From positions 1,178,001-1,242,000 of the forward strand of contig NZ_JABAIJ010000001.1 in the NCBI RefSeq assembly GCF_012641435.1: a stretch of 64,000 bases of DNA, read 5' to 3'. This document shows, piece by piece, positions 27,541-35,726 of the stretch; within the stretch, counting starts at the first letter, position 1, and every line of letters starts with the position of its first letter. The stretch comes from Rhizobium sp. P38BS-XIX (lineage in GTDB: Bacteria > Pseudomonadota > Alphaproteobacteria > Rhizobiales > Rhizobiaceae). Both the position numbers and the translations under genes were made by a program. The notes under the pieces were generated by a model. That model was not told the DNA's origin. It made no database searches and saw only the letters and a program-made list of their open reading frames with translations.

Positions 27541-27617
27541 ATTTTTTTCTGGAGCAGGCAGCGATCCCCCGTTGTTGCCGTGCGCCGCTCAAGCCGGCCT
27601 GCGCCGGCTTTTTCTTT
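27541..27617 (+). ncRNA. Candidate small RNA with C-rich loop and intrinsic terminator
   Basis: Two consecutive structures on the plus strand. GGCAGCGA...TTGTTGCC (27557-27579) pairs over eight positions including G-U pairs and presents TCCCCCG in its loop, complementary to Shine-Dalgarno-like G-rich sequence. Then AAGCCGGC-CTGC-GCCGGCTT is followed by TTTCTTTTT. C-rich loops of this kind are used by alphaproteobacterial trans-acting sRNAs. The 5' end is a guess; no promoter is certain. Confidence 0.4.
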
Positions 27618-27620
27618 TTC
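27591..27620 (+). terminator. Intrinsic terminator of the candidate sRNA
   Basis: Perfect 8-bp stem AAGCCGGC / GCCGGCTT with CTGC loop, then TTTCTTTTTC. It is well formed on the plus strand, where no protein gene precedes it. Confidence 0.75.
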
Positions 27621-27643
27621 TGCTGGAAATGATCAGGCAACCG

Positions 27644-27898
27644 CTACCAGTTGCCATTAACGCCGCAACCGGCCGGCGGCAGCGTCTTGTGCTCGAAGCG
27701 TTCCTTCAGCATTGCACAACCCTTGTCACGGATCGGCCCGGGCATCATCGAATTGAGACCGATACCCACTTCGTCAAAAGGATCGTCGGCATAGGCGACA
27801 TAGGCATACCAGCGGCCGCCGATCACGACGACGATTGCGATCAATGCAGCGATCAACGCACGCCCCAGGCTTCTCTTTCGTCTCGGTATCTGTTCCAT
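27644..27898 (-). CDS. Small single-span membrane protein of unknown function
   Basis: 84-residue product with a basic N-terminus (MEQIPRRKRSLGR), one transmembrane helix (about residues 15-33, ALIAALIAIVVVIGG) and a periplasmic tail of about 50 residues with two cysteines that could pair. I do not recognise a domain. GGGGG lies upstream of the ATG at 27898, favouring it over an upstream in-frame start. It lies 106 bases after the extensin-like gene on the same strand. Confidence 0.6.
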   Translation of the reverse strand: MEQIPRRKRSLGRALIAALIAIVVVIGGRWYAYVAYADDPFDEVGIGLNSMMPGPIRDKGCAMLKERFEHKTLPPAGCGVNGNW

Positions 27899-28004
27899 GG
27901 AACCCCCACTCGCCATCAAACGCCGCACTCAACTACGCTGTCTCACCTAGGTAAATCAGCCGCTGCGTTCGGCAAGAGCGCAAGCACCTACAAAGACGTG
28001 CAAA

Positions 28005-29204
28005 TCAGAGGCTGCAATAACGACGACCGCCCTTCCGATCCCGAAGGTCGAAATGGAAGTGGTTCCAATGCTCCGGATTGCTGCCCGGACCCAGGACGGT
28101 ATCGAAATAGCGGCAGCTGTCGGTGCGAACAGCCTTGAGCAGCCCGCCCTCTCTGAAGGAGAAGAGTCCCTTCTTGCGCACGTCGATCACATGGCCGTTC
28201 TTCAGGATGAAGGTTCCGACGTCGATGGCATTGCCATGCGCATGCTCGGACATCGGATTGTATCGCTGCCGGCTATTGTTCATCCGCCGGCAGGAATAGC
28301 CGCCGAGCGGGACGACAGTGCCGATGCCGGACCAATAGCGCGTGCGTGCCGCCGGCGCCAATTCGTTCTTCACCCACTTTGCGAAAGCCAGCGTCACCTG
28401 ACAATTCAATGTCACCGCCGGCCTGACAGCGATGTTGCCGGAAAGCCCGCTGAGTGAAATCGGATAGGGAACCTGGCACGCGGGACCGCTCGAGATTGCC
28501 GGCTTGTCCGTATAGATAACGCCCATGCGCCGCAGTTCCTGACGGCAAGCGATTTCGGAAGGCGGCATCATGCCCGGCGTCGATTGCGGCGCTTCGAACT
28601 GCTGATCAAGACGCGGAACGGGATTATCGATGCGTGGCAGCATCGCGACCTGCGTGCCCTGCTGCCGGCGCGGTACGGGTGATTGATCCATTTCCGCCTG
28701 CGCTGAGGAACTTTGCACGATGGAGCGATTGGCCTGTCCTCGATTGGCCTGACTGCGATTGGTCTGCGTCGGCGCATCCGTCCCGATGCCGTCGACAACG
28801 GGCTGGTCGGTTTCGCCCTCAGCAATATTCTGTTCTTCTTCCTGCGCCAATCCCACGACCGAAGCCGATTGCGCCTCTTCGGCAGGGCCTACCCCAAGCT
28901 CCGCATCCATGTTGACGCCCTGGGACGGGACATCCGATTGCTGCGCCAGACCCTGCTCGACGTCCGTCGTGGTCACGGCTTCGCCGGTGCGCTTGTAGGT
29001 GCTGGAGGCCGAAACGACGGGATCCTGAACGCCCTGGTATGCGAATTGCCGCTGAGGCACGCTGCGATGCGGCCTGATCGAGCCAACGCGGGAGCTGCTA
29101 TCGACGTTCGAGGGGGGCACAAGGCTATCGGCCGTACAAGCGACCAGCGCCGACGACAAAAGCAACGGCAGCAGAGCCCGCCGTAATGTTGGTAAATAGG
29201 CCAT
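28005..29204 (-). CDS. Extensin-like C-terminal domain lipoprotein
   Basis: 399-residue envelope protein. The signal peptide ends in the lipobox LVAC near residue 23, so it should be lipid-anchored. Residues 30-220 are low-complexity, rich in Ser, Gln and Asn (NRSQANRGQANRS repeats). The extensin-like C domain covers about residues 220-399 with CRQELRRMGV, AVRPAVTLNC, SEHAHGNAIDVGTF and NPEHWNHFHFD. The His/Asp/His set recalls zinc-dependent LAS peptidases, so a cell-wall hydrolase role is possible but unproven. Confidence 0.87.
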   Translation of the reverse strand: MAYLPTLRRALLPLLLSSALVACTADSLVPPSNVDSSSRVGSIRPHRSVPQRQFAYQGVQDPVVSASSTYKRTGEAVTTTDVEQGLAQQSDVPSQGVNMDAELGVGPAEEAQSASVVGLAQEEEQNIAEGETDQPVVDGIGTDAPTQTNRSQANRGQANRSIVQSSSAQAEMDQSPVPRRQQGTQVAMLPRIDNPVPRLDQQFEAPQSTPGMMPPSEIACRQELRRMGVIYTDKPAISSGPACQVPYPISLSGLSGNIAVRPAVTLNCQVTLAFAKWVKNELAPAARTRYWSGIGTVVPLGGYSCRRMNNSRQRYNPMSEHAHGNAIDVGTFILKNGHVIDVRKKGLFSFREGGLLKAVRTDSCRYFDTVLGPGSNPEHWNHFHFDLRDRKGGRRYCSL

Positions 29205-29452
29205 AATCCTGATCCGCTGCCCCAGCCACGGTCGGTAACGATTACAAATCCTAAATGGGAACGGTGAACGAATACTTACCGCGACATCTCATCTGTGCCG
29301 GACTGGCATCGATGAGTCGATCAACTCCATCACGAATACGTCAGACGGGCTTTTACGAATGGCTTCAGGACATGCGTCGATGCATCTTTCCCCTGACCGC
29401 GAGATTGCATAGGTTGAAAGACGGAATCGATAGTCCGAACAGGAGCAAAGGG

Positions 29453-29842
29453 ATGAACGACGCCGTCAAACCACGAGGCGAGCTGACATTGCGCACGCTC
29501 GCCATGCCCGCCGATGCCAACCCGGCCGGTGACATCTTCGGCGGCTGGGTCATGGCGCAGATGGATTTGGCAAGCGGCATCCGCGCCGCCGAACGGGCAC
29601 GCGGTCGCGTGGTCACGGCCGCCGTCAAGGAAATGGCATTCGAGCTTCCGGTCAAGATCGGCGATACATTGAGCGTCTTCACCGACGTCGAACGTGTCGG
29701 CCGCACGTCGATCACCCTGAATGTAGAGGCCTGGGCACATCGTTCGCGCTACAACAAGCTGGAAAAGGTCACAGGCGCGACGTTCATCATGGTCGCTCTC
29801 GATGAAAACGGCGCGCCGAAGGCGGTGCCGCCGGAAAGCTGA
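29453..29842 (+). CDS. Acyl-CoA thioesterase (YciA-like hotdog)
   Basis: Cytoplasmic hotdog-fold thioesterase of 129 residues that hydrolyses acyl-CoA esters. The active-site block is PADANPAGDIFGGWVMAQMDLASGI near residue 20, followed by VVTAAVKEMAFELPVKIGD. AGGAG precedes the ATG at 29453, which starts the conserved region (LTLRTLAMPAD); longer in-frame starts are not supported. A membrane-protein gene follows four bases after the stop, suggesting an operon. Confidence 0.9.
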   Translation: MNDAVKPRGELTLRTLAMPADANPAGDIFGGWVMAQMDLASGIRAAERARGRVVTAAVKEMAFELPVKIGDTLSVFTDVERVGRTSITLNVEAWAHRSRYNKLEKVTGATFIMVALDENGAPKAVPPES

Positions 29843-29846
29843 AGCC

Positions 29847-30440
29847 ATGGAGGGGGCGGCACACTCACCGGAAGTCTACGTCTATATCCGGACAGTCATG
29901 AGCATGGTGATCGGCCTTTCGCTGGCCCAGCTCCTGACTCGATTGGCGGGGTTCGTGCAATCGCCGGGCAAGAACAGGATCTATCTCGTGCACATCGGCT
30001 GGGTGCTGTCGATGTTTCTGTTCATCATCCATTTCTGGTGGTGGGAATATCGGCTGCAATCCGTCGCGCAGATCAACTTCGGCGTCTATCTGTTCCTGAT
30101 CTGCTTTTGCTGCCTTTTCTATTTTCTGTGCGTGCTGCTCAATCCTCCCACCGTCGACGACTATGGCGGCTTCGAGGAATATTTCATTTCGCGGCGCGGC
30201 TGGTTCTTCAGCCTGCTTGCCGTCGCCTACGCCGTGGATCTCATCGACACGCGCCTGAAAGGCGAAGTCTATTTCCACTCGCTCGGTTGGGAGTATCCGA
30301 CCCGCAACGTCGTTTATATCGTGCTTTGCATCGTTGCCGCGATTACCGCGAACAGGCGCTTTCACGCGGCCTTCGTAATCCTCGGACTGCTCTACCAGAT
30401 CACATGGATCTTCCGTCTCTATGACGTGCTTCCGGGATAA
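29847..30440 (+). CDS. Multi-pass membrane protein of unknown function
   Basis: 197-residue integral membrane protein with about five helices and many aromatic residues (FLFIIHFWWWEYRL, YLFLICFCCLFYFLCVLL). I recognise no family with a known function. The ATG lies four bases after the thioesterase stop, so the two are likely co-transcribed. The short loops leave no room for a soluble domain; a transporter or membrane-enzyme role cannot be separated. Confidence 0.75.
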   Translation: MEGAAHSPEVYVYIRTVMSMVIGLSLAQLLTRLAGFVQSPGKNRIYLVHIGWVLSMFLFIIHFWWWEYRLQSVAQINFGVYLFLICFCCLFYFLCVLLNPPTVDDYGGFEEYFISRRGWFFSLLAVAYAVDLIDTRLKGEVYFHSLGWEYPTRNVVYIVLCIVAAITANRRFHAAFVILGLLYQITWIFRLYDVLPG

Positions 30441-30560
30441 GGATCAAATACTGTACAGCGTAAAATGGTTGCCATTTCGATGCTTTACAATTCTTGACCA
30501 AGACATCGCCATATTGTTCGGATCGATTGTCGTCTTGGATGCACGTGGGAGATTCAAGCC

Positions 30561-32153
30561 TTGAAAATGAAGAGCTATGCATTGGGACTGGCGCTCGCTC
30601 TTTCGTGGCCATGGGTCGTCCACGCGGAAGATCCGGCGCCCGGGCCAGCCAAGACCACCATCGATCTCAAATACTGGGTGGAGTTTGCCACGCAGGGCAA
30701 TGCAGCCGCGCAATACGGCCTCGGCTATCGCTACGCCAATGGTGACGGCGTGGAGCGCGACGACACCAAGGCGGTCGATTGGTATCAAAAATCCGCAGAG
30801 CAGGGAAACACCCAGGCTCAATATGCCCTCGCCTACATGTATGCAGCCGGACGCGGCGTCAACGCGGATCAGAAGCTGGCAACGGAATGGTATCTGAAAT
30901 CCGCGCAGCGTGGGAACGCCGACGCTCAATATGCCGTCGGCTACTCCTTGGCCAACGGTCGCGGTGTACCCGTCGATAACGAACAGGCCGTCAACTGGTA
31001 TCAGAAATCGGCCGCACAGAACCAGGCACAGGCACAATACGCGTTGGGGTATATGTATGCGAACGGCCTTGGCGTTCGACAGGATTCTGAGATCGCTCTC
31101 AACTGGTATCGCAAATCCGCGGATCAGGGCCGATCCGACGCGCAATACGCGCTCGGCTATATGTTCGATAACGGCCAAGGCGTTCCGGAAGATCATACCG
31201 GTGCTCTCGAATTGTACCGAAAGGCCGCCGACCAGGGTGATGCGCAGGGTCTCTATGCTGTCGGTTATGCCTACGCCAATGGCCGTGGTGTCGAACGCAG
31301 CGATGCGGAAGCCTTCATCTGGTATAAGCGAGCCGCAGCAAAAGGCCGCGCCGACGCACAATATGCCGTCGGCTACAGCCTGGCGAACGGACTGGGCGTC
31401 GCAAAGGACTATCGCCAAGCCTTGCAATGGTATCGCAAATCGGCAGACCAAGGCCGATCGGATGCGCAATATGCGCTCGGTTATCTCTATGCCAACGGGC
31501 AAGGCGTCAAGGTCGACGATATCTCGGCGGTGAGGTGGTACCGCAAGTCGGCCGATCAGGGCGATCAGCAGGGCCAATATGCCCTCGCCTACATGTATGC
31601 CGGCGGTCGCGGCGTCGCGAAAGACTACCGCAAAGCACTTGAATGGTATGGAAAATCGGCCGCGCAGGGCTATGCGGATGCACAATATGCGCTGGGTTAC
31701 ATGTATGATAACGGCCAGGGAACGACCGCCGACAAGGCGGCGGCGGCAGACTGGTACGGTAAGGCCGCCGCCCAGAACAATTCGCAGGGCCAATACGCTC
31801 TCGCCTACCTTTATTGCGAAGGAGATGGCGTCGCCAAGGATTACGGCCGCGCCGTCGAGCTTTTCCGCAAGGCAGCGGAACAAGGCGATGCACGAGCGGA
31901 ATATGGTCTTGGATATCTCTATTATAACGGCTACGGAGTACCGAAGGACGCTGGCGTTGCCGCCGATTGGTTCAATAAGGCCGCCGCCAAGGGATTGCCG
32001 GAAGCGCAGCACGGTTTGAGCTATATGGAAGCCAACGGCGAAGGTCCCATCAAGGATCTCGGACCATTGGGCGAAGGGCGGTCATCCGACACGGACACCG
32101 GCCCGTCGCCGGGCTGGGTTGCTTTTCGTCTGCTGATGGCACTTCTGCCATAG
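30561..32153 (+). CDS. Exported SEL1-repeat protein, thirteen repeats
   Basis: 530-residue protein with a signal peptide ending near HAEDP (residue 24) and then thirteen SEL1-like repeats of 36 residues (consensus ADAQYALGYMYANGxGV...A..WYRKSADQG), the last truncated. SEL1 solenoids mediate protein contacts; related rhizobial proteins affect exopolysaccharide and host interaction, but the partner here is unknown. The start is probably TTG at 30561, because GGGAG lies nine bases before it; ATG at 30567 is the alternative. A second SEL1 gene follows 47 bases later. Confidence 0.9.
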   Translation: MKMKSYALGLALALSWPWVVHAEDPAPGPAKTTIDLKYWVEFATQGNAAAQYGLGYRYANGDGVERDDTKAVDWYQKSAEQGNTQAQYALAYMYAAGRGVNADQKLATEWYLKSAQRGNADAQYAVGYSLANGRGVPVDNEQAVNWYQKSAAQNQAQAQYALGYMYANGLGVRQDSEIALNWYRKSADQGRSDAQYALGYMFDNGQGVPEDHTGALELYRKAADQGDAQGLYAVGYAYANGRGVERSDAEAFIWYKRAAAKGRADAQYAVGYSLANGLGVAKDYRQALQWYRKSADQGRSDAQYALGYLYANGQGVKVDDISAVRWYRKSADQGDQQGQYALAYMYAGGRGVAKDYRKALEWYGKSAAQGYADAQYALGYMYDNGQGTTADKAAAADWYGKAAAQNNSQGQYALAYLYCEGDGVAKDYGRAVELFRKAAEQGDARAEYGLGYLYYNGYGVPKDAGVAADWFNKAAAKGLPEAQHGLSYMEANGEGPIKDLGPLGEGRSSDTDTGPSPGWVAFRLLMALLP

Positions 32154-32200
32154 CGGGCGACCGTACAGAATTGAACTCGATAGTGAGCCGAGGACTGAGC

Positions 32201-33271
32201 GTGAATTGGAAGAAGGGAGCGATAGGATTGCTCTTCGCACTGGCATCGATGGGTGTGGCCCATGCCGATGTCGGACGCAATACCTATGATCGCGGCGATA
32301 TCAAATCACCCTCGGACTATTGGCGCTCTCTGGCGAACAAGGGCAATGTCACCGCCCAGATGAAACTCGGCCAGATCTACGAGGAAGGCGACGGCGTCGA
32401 GAAGAACCTCACCCAGGCGCTGAAATGGTATCGAAAGGCGGCCGAACAAGGCAACGCCGAAGCGCAATTCAATGTCGGCACCATGTACGACCAGGGGGAA
32501 GGCACCGCCGTCGACAAGGAGCAGGCGCTTGTCTGGTACAAGAAAGCCGCAACGCAAGGTCACGCCAACGCGCAATATAACCTCGCCGTGATGTACGACA
32601 CCGGTGAAGGCATTGCCGAGAACAAGGCCGAGGCGTTTGTGTGGTACCGCAAGTCCGCCGAACAGGGCGATGTGGACGCACAGTACAATGTCGGCGTGAT
32701 GTACGATCAGGGCGACGGCACGACCAAGGACAAAAGCCAGGCAGTCGATTGGTATCTGAAGGCCGCCGACCAGGGCAAGGTCGAGGCGCAATACAATCTC
32801 GGCATCATGTATCGTGACGGCGAAGGCGTTGCCAAGAACGGCACCGAAGCGCTGTCCTGGTTCAGGAAAGCCGCCGAACAGGGCGACGCCGATGCGCAGT
32901 ACAATATCGGCGCGATGTATGCCGATGGCGATGGGATCAGCCAGGACGACAAGCAGGCCATCGCCTGGTTCCTGAAGGCCGCGGGCCAAAATGACGTCGA
33001 GGCGGAATACAATCTCGGCGTGATGTTCCGCGATGGAGAAGGCATCGCCAAGAACCCGGACCAGGCAGTCTACTGGTTCGAGCGAGCCGCCGGCCACCGC
33101 TATGCGGACGCGGCTTACAATCTCGGCATCATGTATCGCGATGGCGACGGCGTATCCGCCGATCCAAACAAGGCTCTTGAATGGTTGCGCAAGGCCAAGA
33201 GCCTCGGCTACAAAGGCGGCACCGACGACGGCGACGACGCAGCACCGGACGCCAACGGCATCCCGATCTGA
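32201..33271 (+). CDS. Exported SEL1-repeat protein, eight repeats
   Basis: 356-residue periplasmic protein. A signal peptide (about residues 1-21, ending VAHAD) is followed by eight 36-residue SEL1 repeats with consensus AQYNLGVMYDxGEGxAKN...A..WYRKAAEQGD, distinct from the YALGYMYANG version next door. I chose GTG at 32201 because GAGGA lies six bases upstream and the signal peptide starts there; GTG at 32183 and TTG at 32171 are in frame. The two genes share architecture but have diverged, so any duplication is old. Confidence 0.88.
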   Translation: MNWKKGAIGLLFALASMGVAHADVGRNTYDRGDIKSPSDYWRSLANKGNVTAQMKLGQIYEEGDGVEKNLTQALKWYRKAAEQGNAEAQFNVGTMYDQGEGTAVDKEQALVWYKKAATQGHANAQYNLAVMYDTGEGIAENKAEAFVWYRKSAEQGDVDAQYNVGVMYDQGDGTTKDKSQAVDWYLKAADQGKVEAQYNLGIMYRDGEGVAKNGTEALSWFRKAAEQGDADAQYNIGAMYADGDGISQDDKQAIAWFLKAAGQNDVEAEYNLGVMFRDGEGIAKNPDQAVYWFERAAGHRYADAAYNLGIMYRDGDGVSADPNKALEWLRKAKSLGYKGGTDDGDDAAPDANGIPI

Positions 33272-33620
33272 ACGACCCGATCACTCGGCCAAATGCTCGA
33301 TTCTACGTTAAGGGCGTCTCCATCGGATCACCAGATGGCATCGCTGCCGCCGCGTCATTTTTGGCGGCGGGCAATCGCATACCGGATCGACATGATCATT
33401 TTCGCCCTACTCTGCTTGTCTTTTCTCTGGTGTGGTGGCTCTTGCCGTTGATCATCTGGCGCGGCCAGACTTTCTACGATCGCTTATGTGACACGAAGGT
33501 CGTCAAGGATTAGACCGCCGTCGCCGATATGCCGGGGATTGCTTTGTTGGCGAAAGATATAGAAGACTGGCGAAGGGCCGGGACATTGCTTTGCTTCTTC
33601 TCTCAAGAGGATCGATCGCC
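33272..33620. other. Intergenic region, 349 bp, no supported gene
   Basis: Between the SEL1 gene and a secreted-protein gene. It holds a GCCGCC/GGCGGC hairpin with an 11-base AT-rich loop (33346-33368) and a short open frame ending at 33513 whose last 40 residues are hydrophobic, without ribosome site or clear start. I see no feature I would call a gene. Confidence 0.5.
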
Positions 33621-34136
33621 GTGAATCTGAAACAATCCGTACTTCTCTCTTCATGCTTGCCATCTTTTCGCATGGCATCGCTGGCGGTCGCGGTCGTCCT
33701 ACCGCTGACGCCGCTGCCGCTTGCGACGACGCCGGCCTTGGCCGCGCCGGGCTCATGCTGGTCGCTGCTGCACAGCAAATTCGGCCCGGAGATCGAAAAG
33801 TCGGTCAATGAAGCAGATCCCTGCAAGAAGCTGCCGGGCGTCGACCATAAGGACAAGTTCGAGGTCAAGTCGCTTGATGTCTGCGATGGGCCCAATGGAG
33901 GCGTCCAGATCAATGCGCAAGCCGAAATGGCCTGCAAATCGCACGGCGTACTGAAGACCACAATCAAGGGCCAACTCGATGCCTCGATGACAGTGGATGT
34001 CGGCTCATGCCACATCACCGACATGCATATCGGCATCAACGGCCCGATCGGCGATTTGATCTCCTCCGTCGGTGGGCTGCAGGATCTTGCCCGCGGCTTC
34101 GCGCAGGCAAAGATTTCCGAGATCTGCGGCAAATAA
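33621..34136 (+). CDS. Secreted six-cysteine protein of unknown function
   Basis: 171-residue protein with a long hydrophobic signal region (about residues 1-41, ending TPALAAPG) and a mature part with six evenly spread cysteines, enough for three disulfides. The mature region (LLHSKFGPEIEKSVNEADPC, DVGSCHITDMHIGINGPIGD) matches no family I know. I chose GTG at 33621 because AAGAGG lies upstream; an ATG at 33672 would still leave a signal peptide. It stands alone and is convergent with the MFS gene. Confidence 0.65.
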   Translation: MNLKQSVLLSSCLPSFRMASLAVAVVLPLTPLPLATTPALAAPGSCWSLLHSKFGPEIEKSVNEADPCKKLPGVDHKDKFEVKSLDVCDGPNGGVQINAQAEMACKSHGVLKTTIKGQLDASMTVDVGSCHITDMHIGINGPIGDLISSVGGLQDLARGFAQAKISEICGK

Positions 34137-34189
34137 GGCGAAGGCCGGCGAACACCACCGGCCTCGCTCAAGCCAGTTATCGGATGGGC

Positions 34190-35440
34190 TCAGGTCTTGA
34201 CGATCTCATCGGGCGCGCGGGCGCTTTTACTGCCGAAGCGAACTCCCTTCTTCTCGTAGCCAAAGCCGGCAAACAGCGCGACAGCGACCGCGACGATGCA
34301 GGCGACGATCATCAGCGCGAAGGCATAGTCGCCGTTCCATTGCTTGGCCAATCCTGCCTGGATCGAGGCGTTGCCGGAAGCCAGCAGATTGCCGAGCTGA
34401 TAGGCAAAGCCCGGAAACGTGCCGCGCACCTCATCCGGCGACAATTCGTTGAGATGCACCGGCACGATGCCCCAGGCGCCCTGCACGAAGAACTGCATCA
34501 GGAAAGCGCCGATCGCCAGCATGACAGGCCCATGGCCATAGACCCAGAGCGGAGCAACAGGGATCGCCAGCAGCGAAGCGATGACCATGGCCCGGCGCCG
34601 GCCGATGCGCTGCGACATCACTCCGAATGCCAGACCACCGACGATCGCGCCGATATTGTAGACGATGGCGATGGCGCCGACGGTGTAGGAGTCATATTGC
34701 CGCTGCGTCTCCAGGAAGGTCGGATAGAGATCCTGCGTGCCGTGACTGAAGAAGTTGAATGCGGTCATGAGAATGACCGCCCATATGAACAGCGGAATAT
34801 TCTCCTGCAGGACGGTCAGGAACGGCCGTTGCGGCTTTGATTGGCGTTGCACGAAAGCCGGCGACTCCTCAACGCTGCGCCTGATATAAAGCACCAGCAA
34901 AGCCGGCACCGCACCGACAATGAACATGCCGCGCCAACCGATGACGGGAAACAACAGGAAGAAGACGATCGAGGCCAGCAGATAGCCGGAAGGATAGCCT
35001 GCCTGCAGGATGCCAGAGACGAGACCGCGTGAATCCTCGGGTATGGTCTCCATGACAAGCGATGCGCCGACTCCCCACTCGCCGCCCATGGCAATGCCGA
35101 ACAGGGCACGCAGGACGAGAAACATCGTCAATCCAGTCGAAAAGCCGGTGAGGAACTCGAACACCGAGTAAAGCAGCACATCGACCATCAGCGTCATCCG
35201 CCGGCCGTAGCGATCCGCGGCGAGCCCGAAGATCAGCGCGCCGAGCGGGCGCATGGCGAGCGTGAGGAAGATGGCGACGGCCACCGCCGGGACATCCGTG
35301 TGAAATTCCTCTGCGATATGTTTGAGAACGAAAACCAATATGAAGAAATCGAAAGCATCCAGCGTCCAGCCCAGATAGGCCGCGATGACGGTGTTTCGTT
35401 GCTGGGGCGACAGGAAACGCAAGCTATCCAATGCGGTCAT
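34190..35440 (-). CDS. MFS transporter, SHS-type (lactate/sialate-like symporter)
   Basis: Twelve-helix inner-membrane carrier of 416 residues. The start AYLGWTLDAFDFFILVFVLKHIAEEF and the loop RPLGALIFGLAADRYGRR match the sialate:H+ symporter group, which also contains lactate/pyruvate carriers. A carboxylate is therefore the likely substrate, by family only. GGAGG precedes the ATG at 35440. It is divergent from uvrB across 286 bases and has no catabolic neighbour. Confidence 0.88.
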   Translation of the reverse strand: MTALDSLRFLSPQQRNTVIAAYLGWTLDAFDFFILVFVLKHIAEEFHTDVPAVAVAIFLTLAMRPLGALIFGLAADRYGRRMTLMVDVLLYSVFEFLTGFSTGLTMFLVLRALFGIAMGGEWGVGASLVMETIPEDSRGLVSGILQAGYPSGYLLASIVFFLLFPVIGWRGMFIVGAVPALLVLYIRRSVEESPAFVQRQSKPQRPFLTVLQENIPLFIWAVILMTAFNFFSHGTQDLYPTFLETQRQYDSYTVGAIAIVYNIGAIVGGLAFGVMSQRIGRRRAMVIASLLAIPVAPLWVYGHGPVMLAIGAFLMQFFVQGAWGIVPVHLNELSPDEVRGTFPGFAYQLGNLLASGNASIQAGLAKQWNGDYAFALMIVACIVAVAVALFAGFGYEKKGVRFGSKSARAPDEIVKT

Positions 35441-35726
35441 TATAATCCTCCGACCGGATGGCGGCGGCGAGGCGGGCAATACCGGATGCCGTCGAAGCTG
35501 GGGGAACCCGGCGGGATTGGCCGGGCATGTCGACGTTGCGGTGGTTCCTCCTTTGGCGCCAGTGAGGATTGCGCTATGCGGACTTTGGGATCAGCGATAA
35601 CGCACCAGCCGCCCTTGGGTTGTATCACATTCGACATCCCTGACGAACGGAAAAATCCATCGATCCGTTTCCCTTTTGTACTCTTTGCCCCTTCACATTG
35701 GCGTGTTCTGTCGCCATATTCCCTCC

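Larger units (their letters stand above)
27260..27643. other. Intergenic region, 384 bp, with a candidate sRNA
   Basis: Lies between the exporter ATPase and a small membrane-protein gene, both on the minus strand. No ORF is convincing. The plus strand carries a stem with a C-rich loop and a strong terminator at 27591-27620, not explained by any plus-strand gene. A short hairpin, AGCCG-GTTTT-CGGCT, lies at 27319-27333. Confidence 0.6.

Noticed and set aside
33181..33513. Plus-strand frame of 110 codons with a hydrophobic end
   Set aside because: The first third overlaps the SEL1 gene in another frame and is arginine-rich noise; no credible start or ribosome site for the rest.
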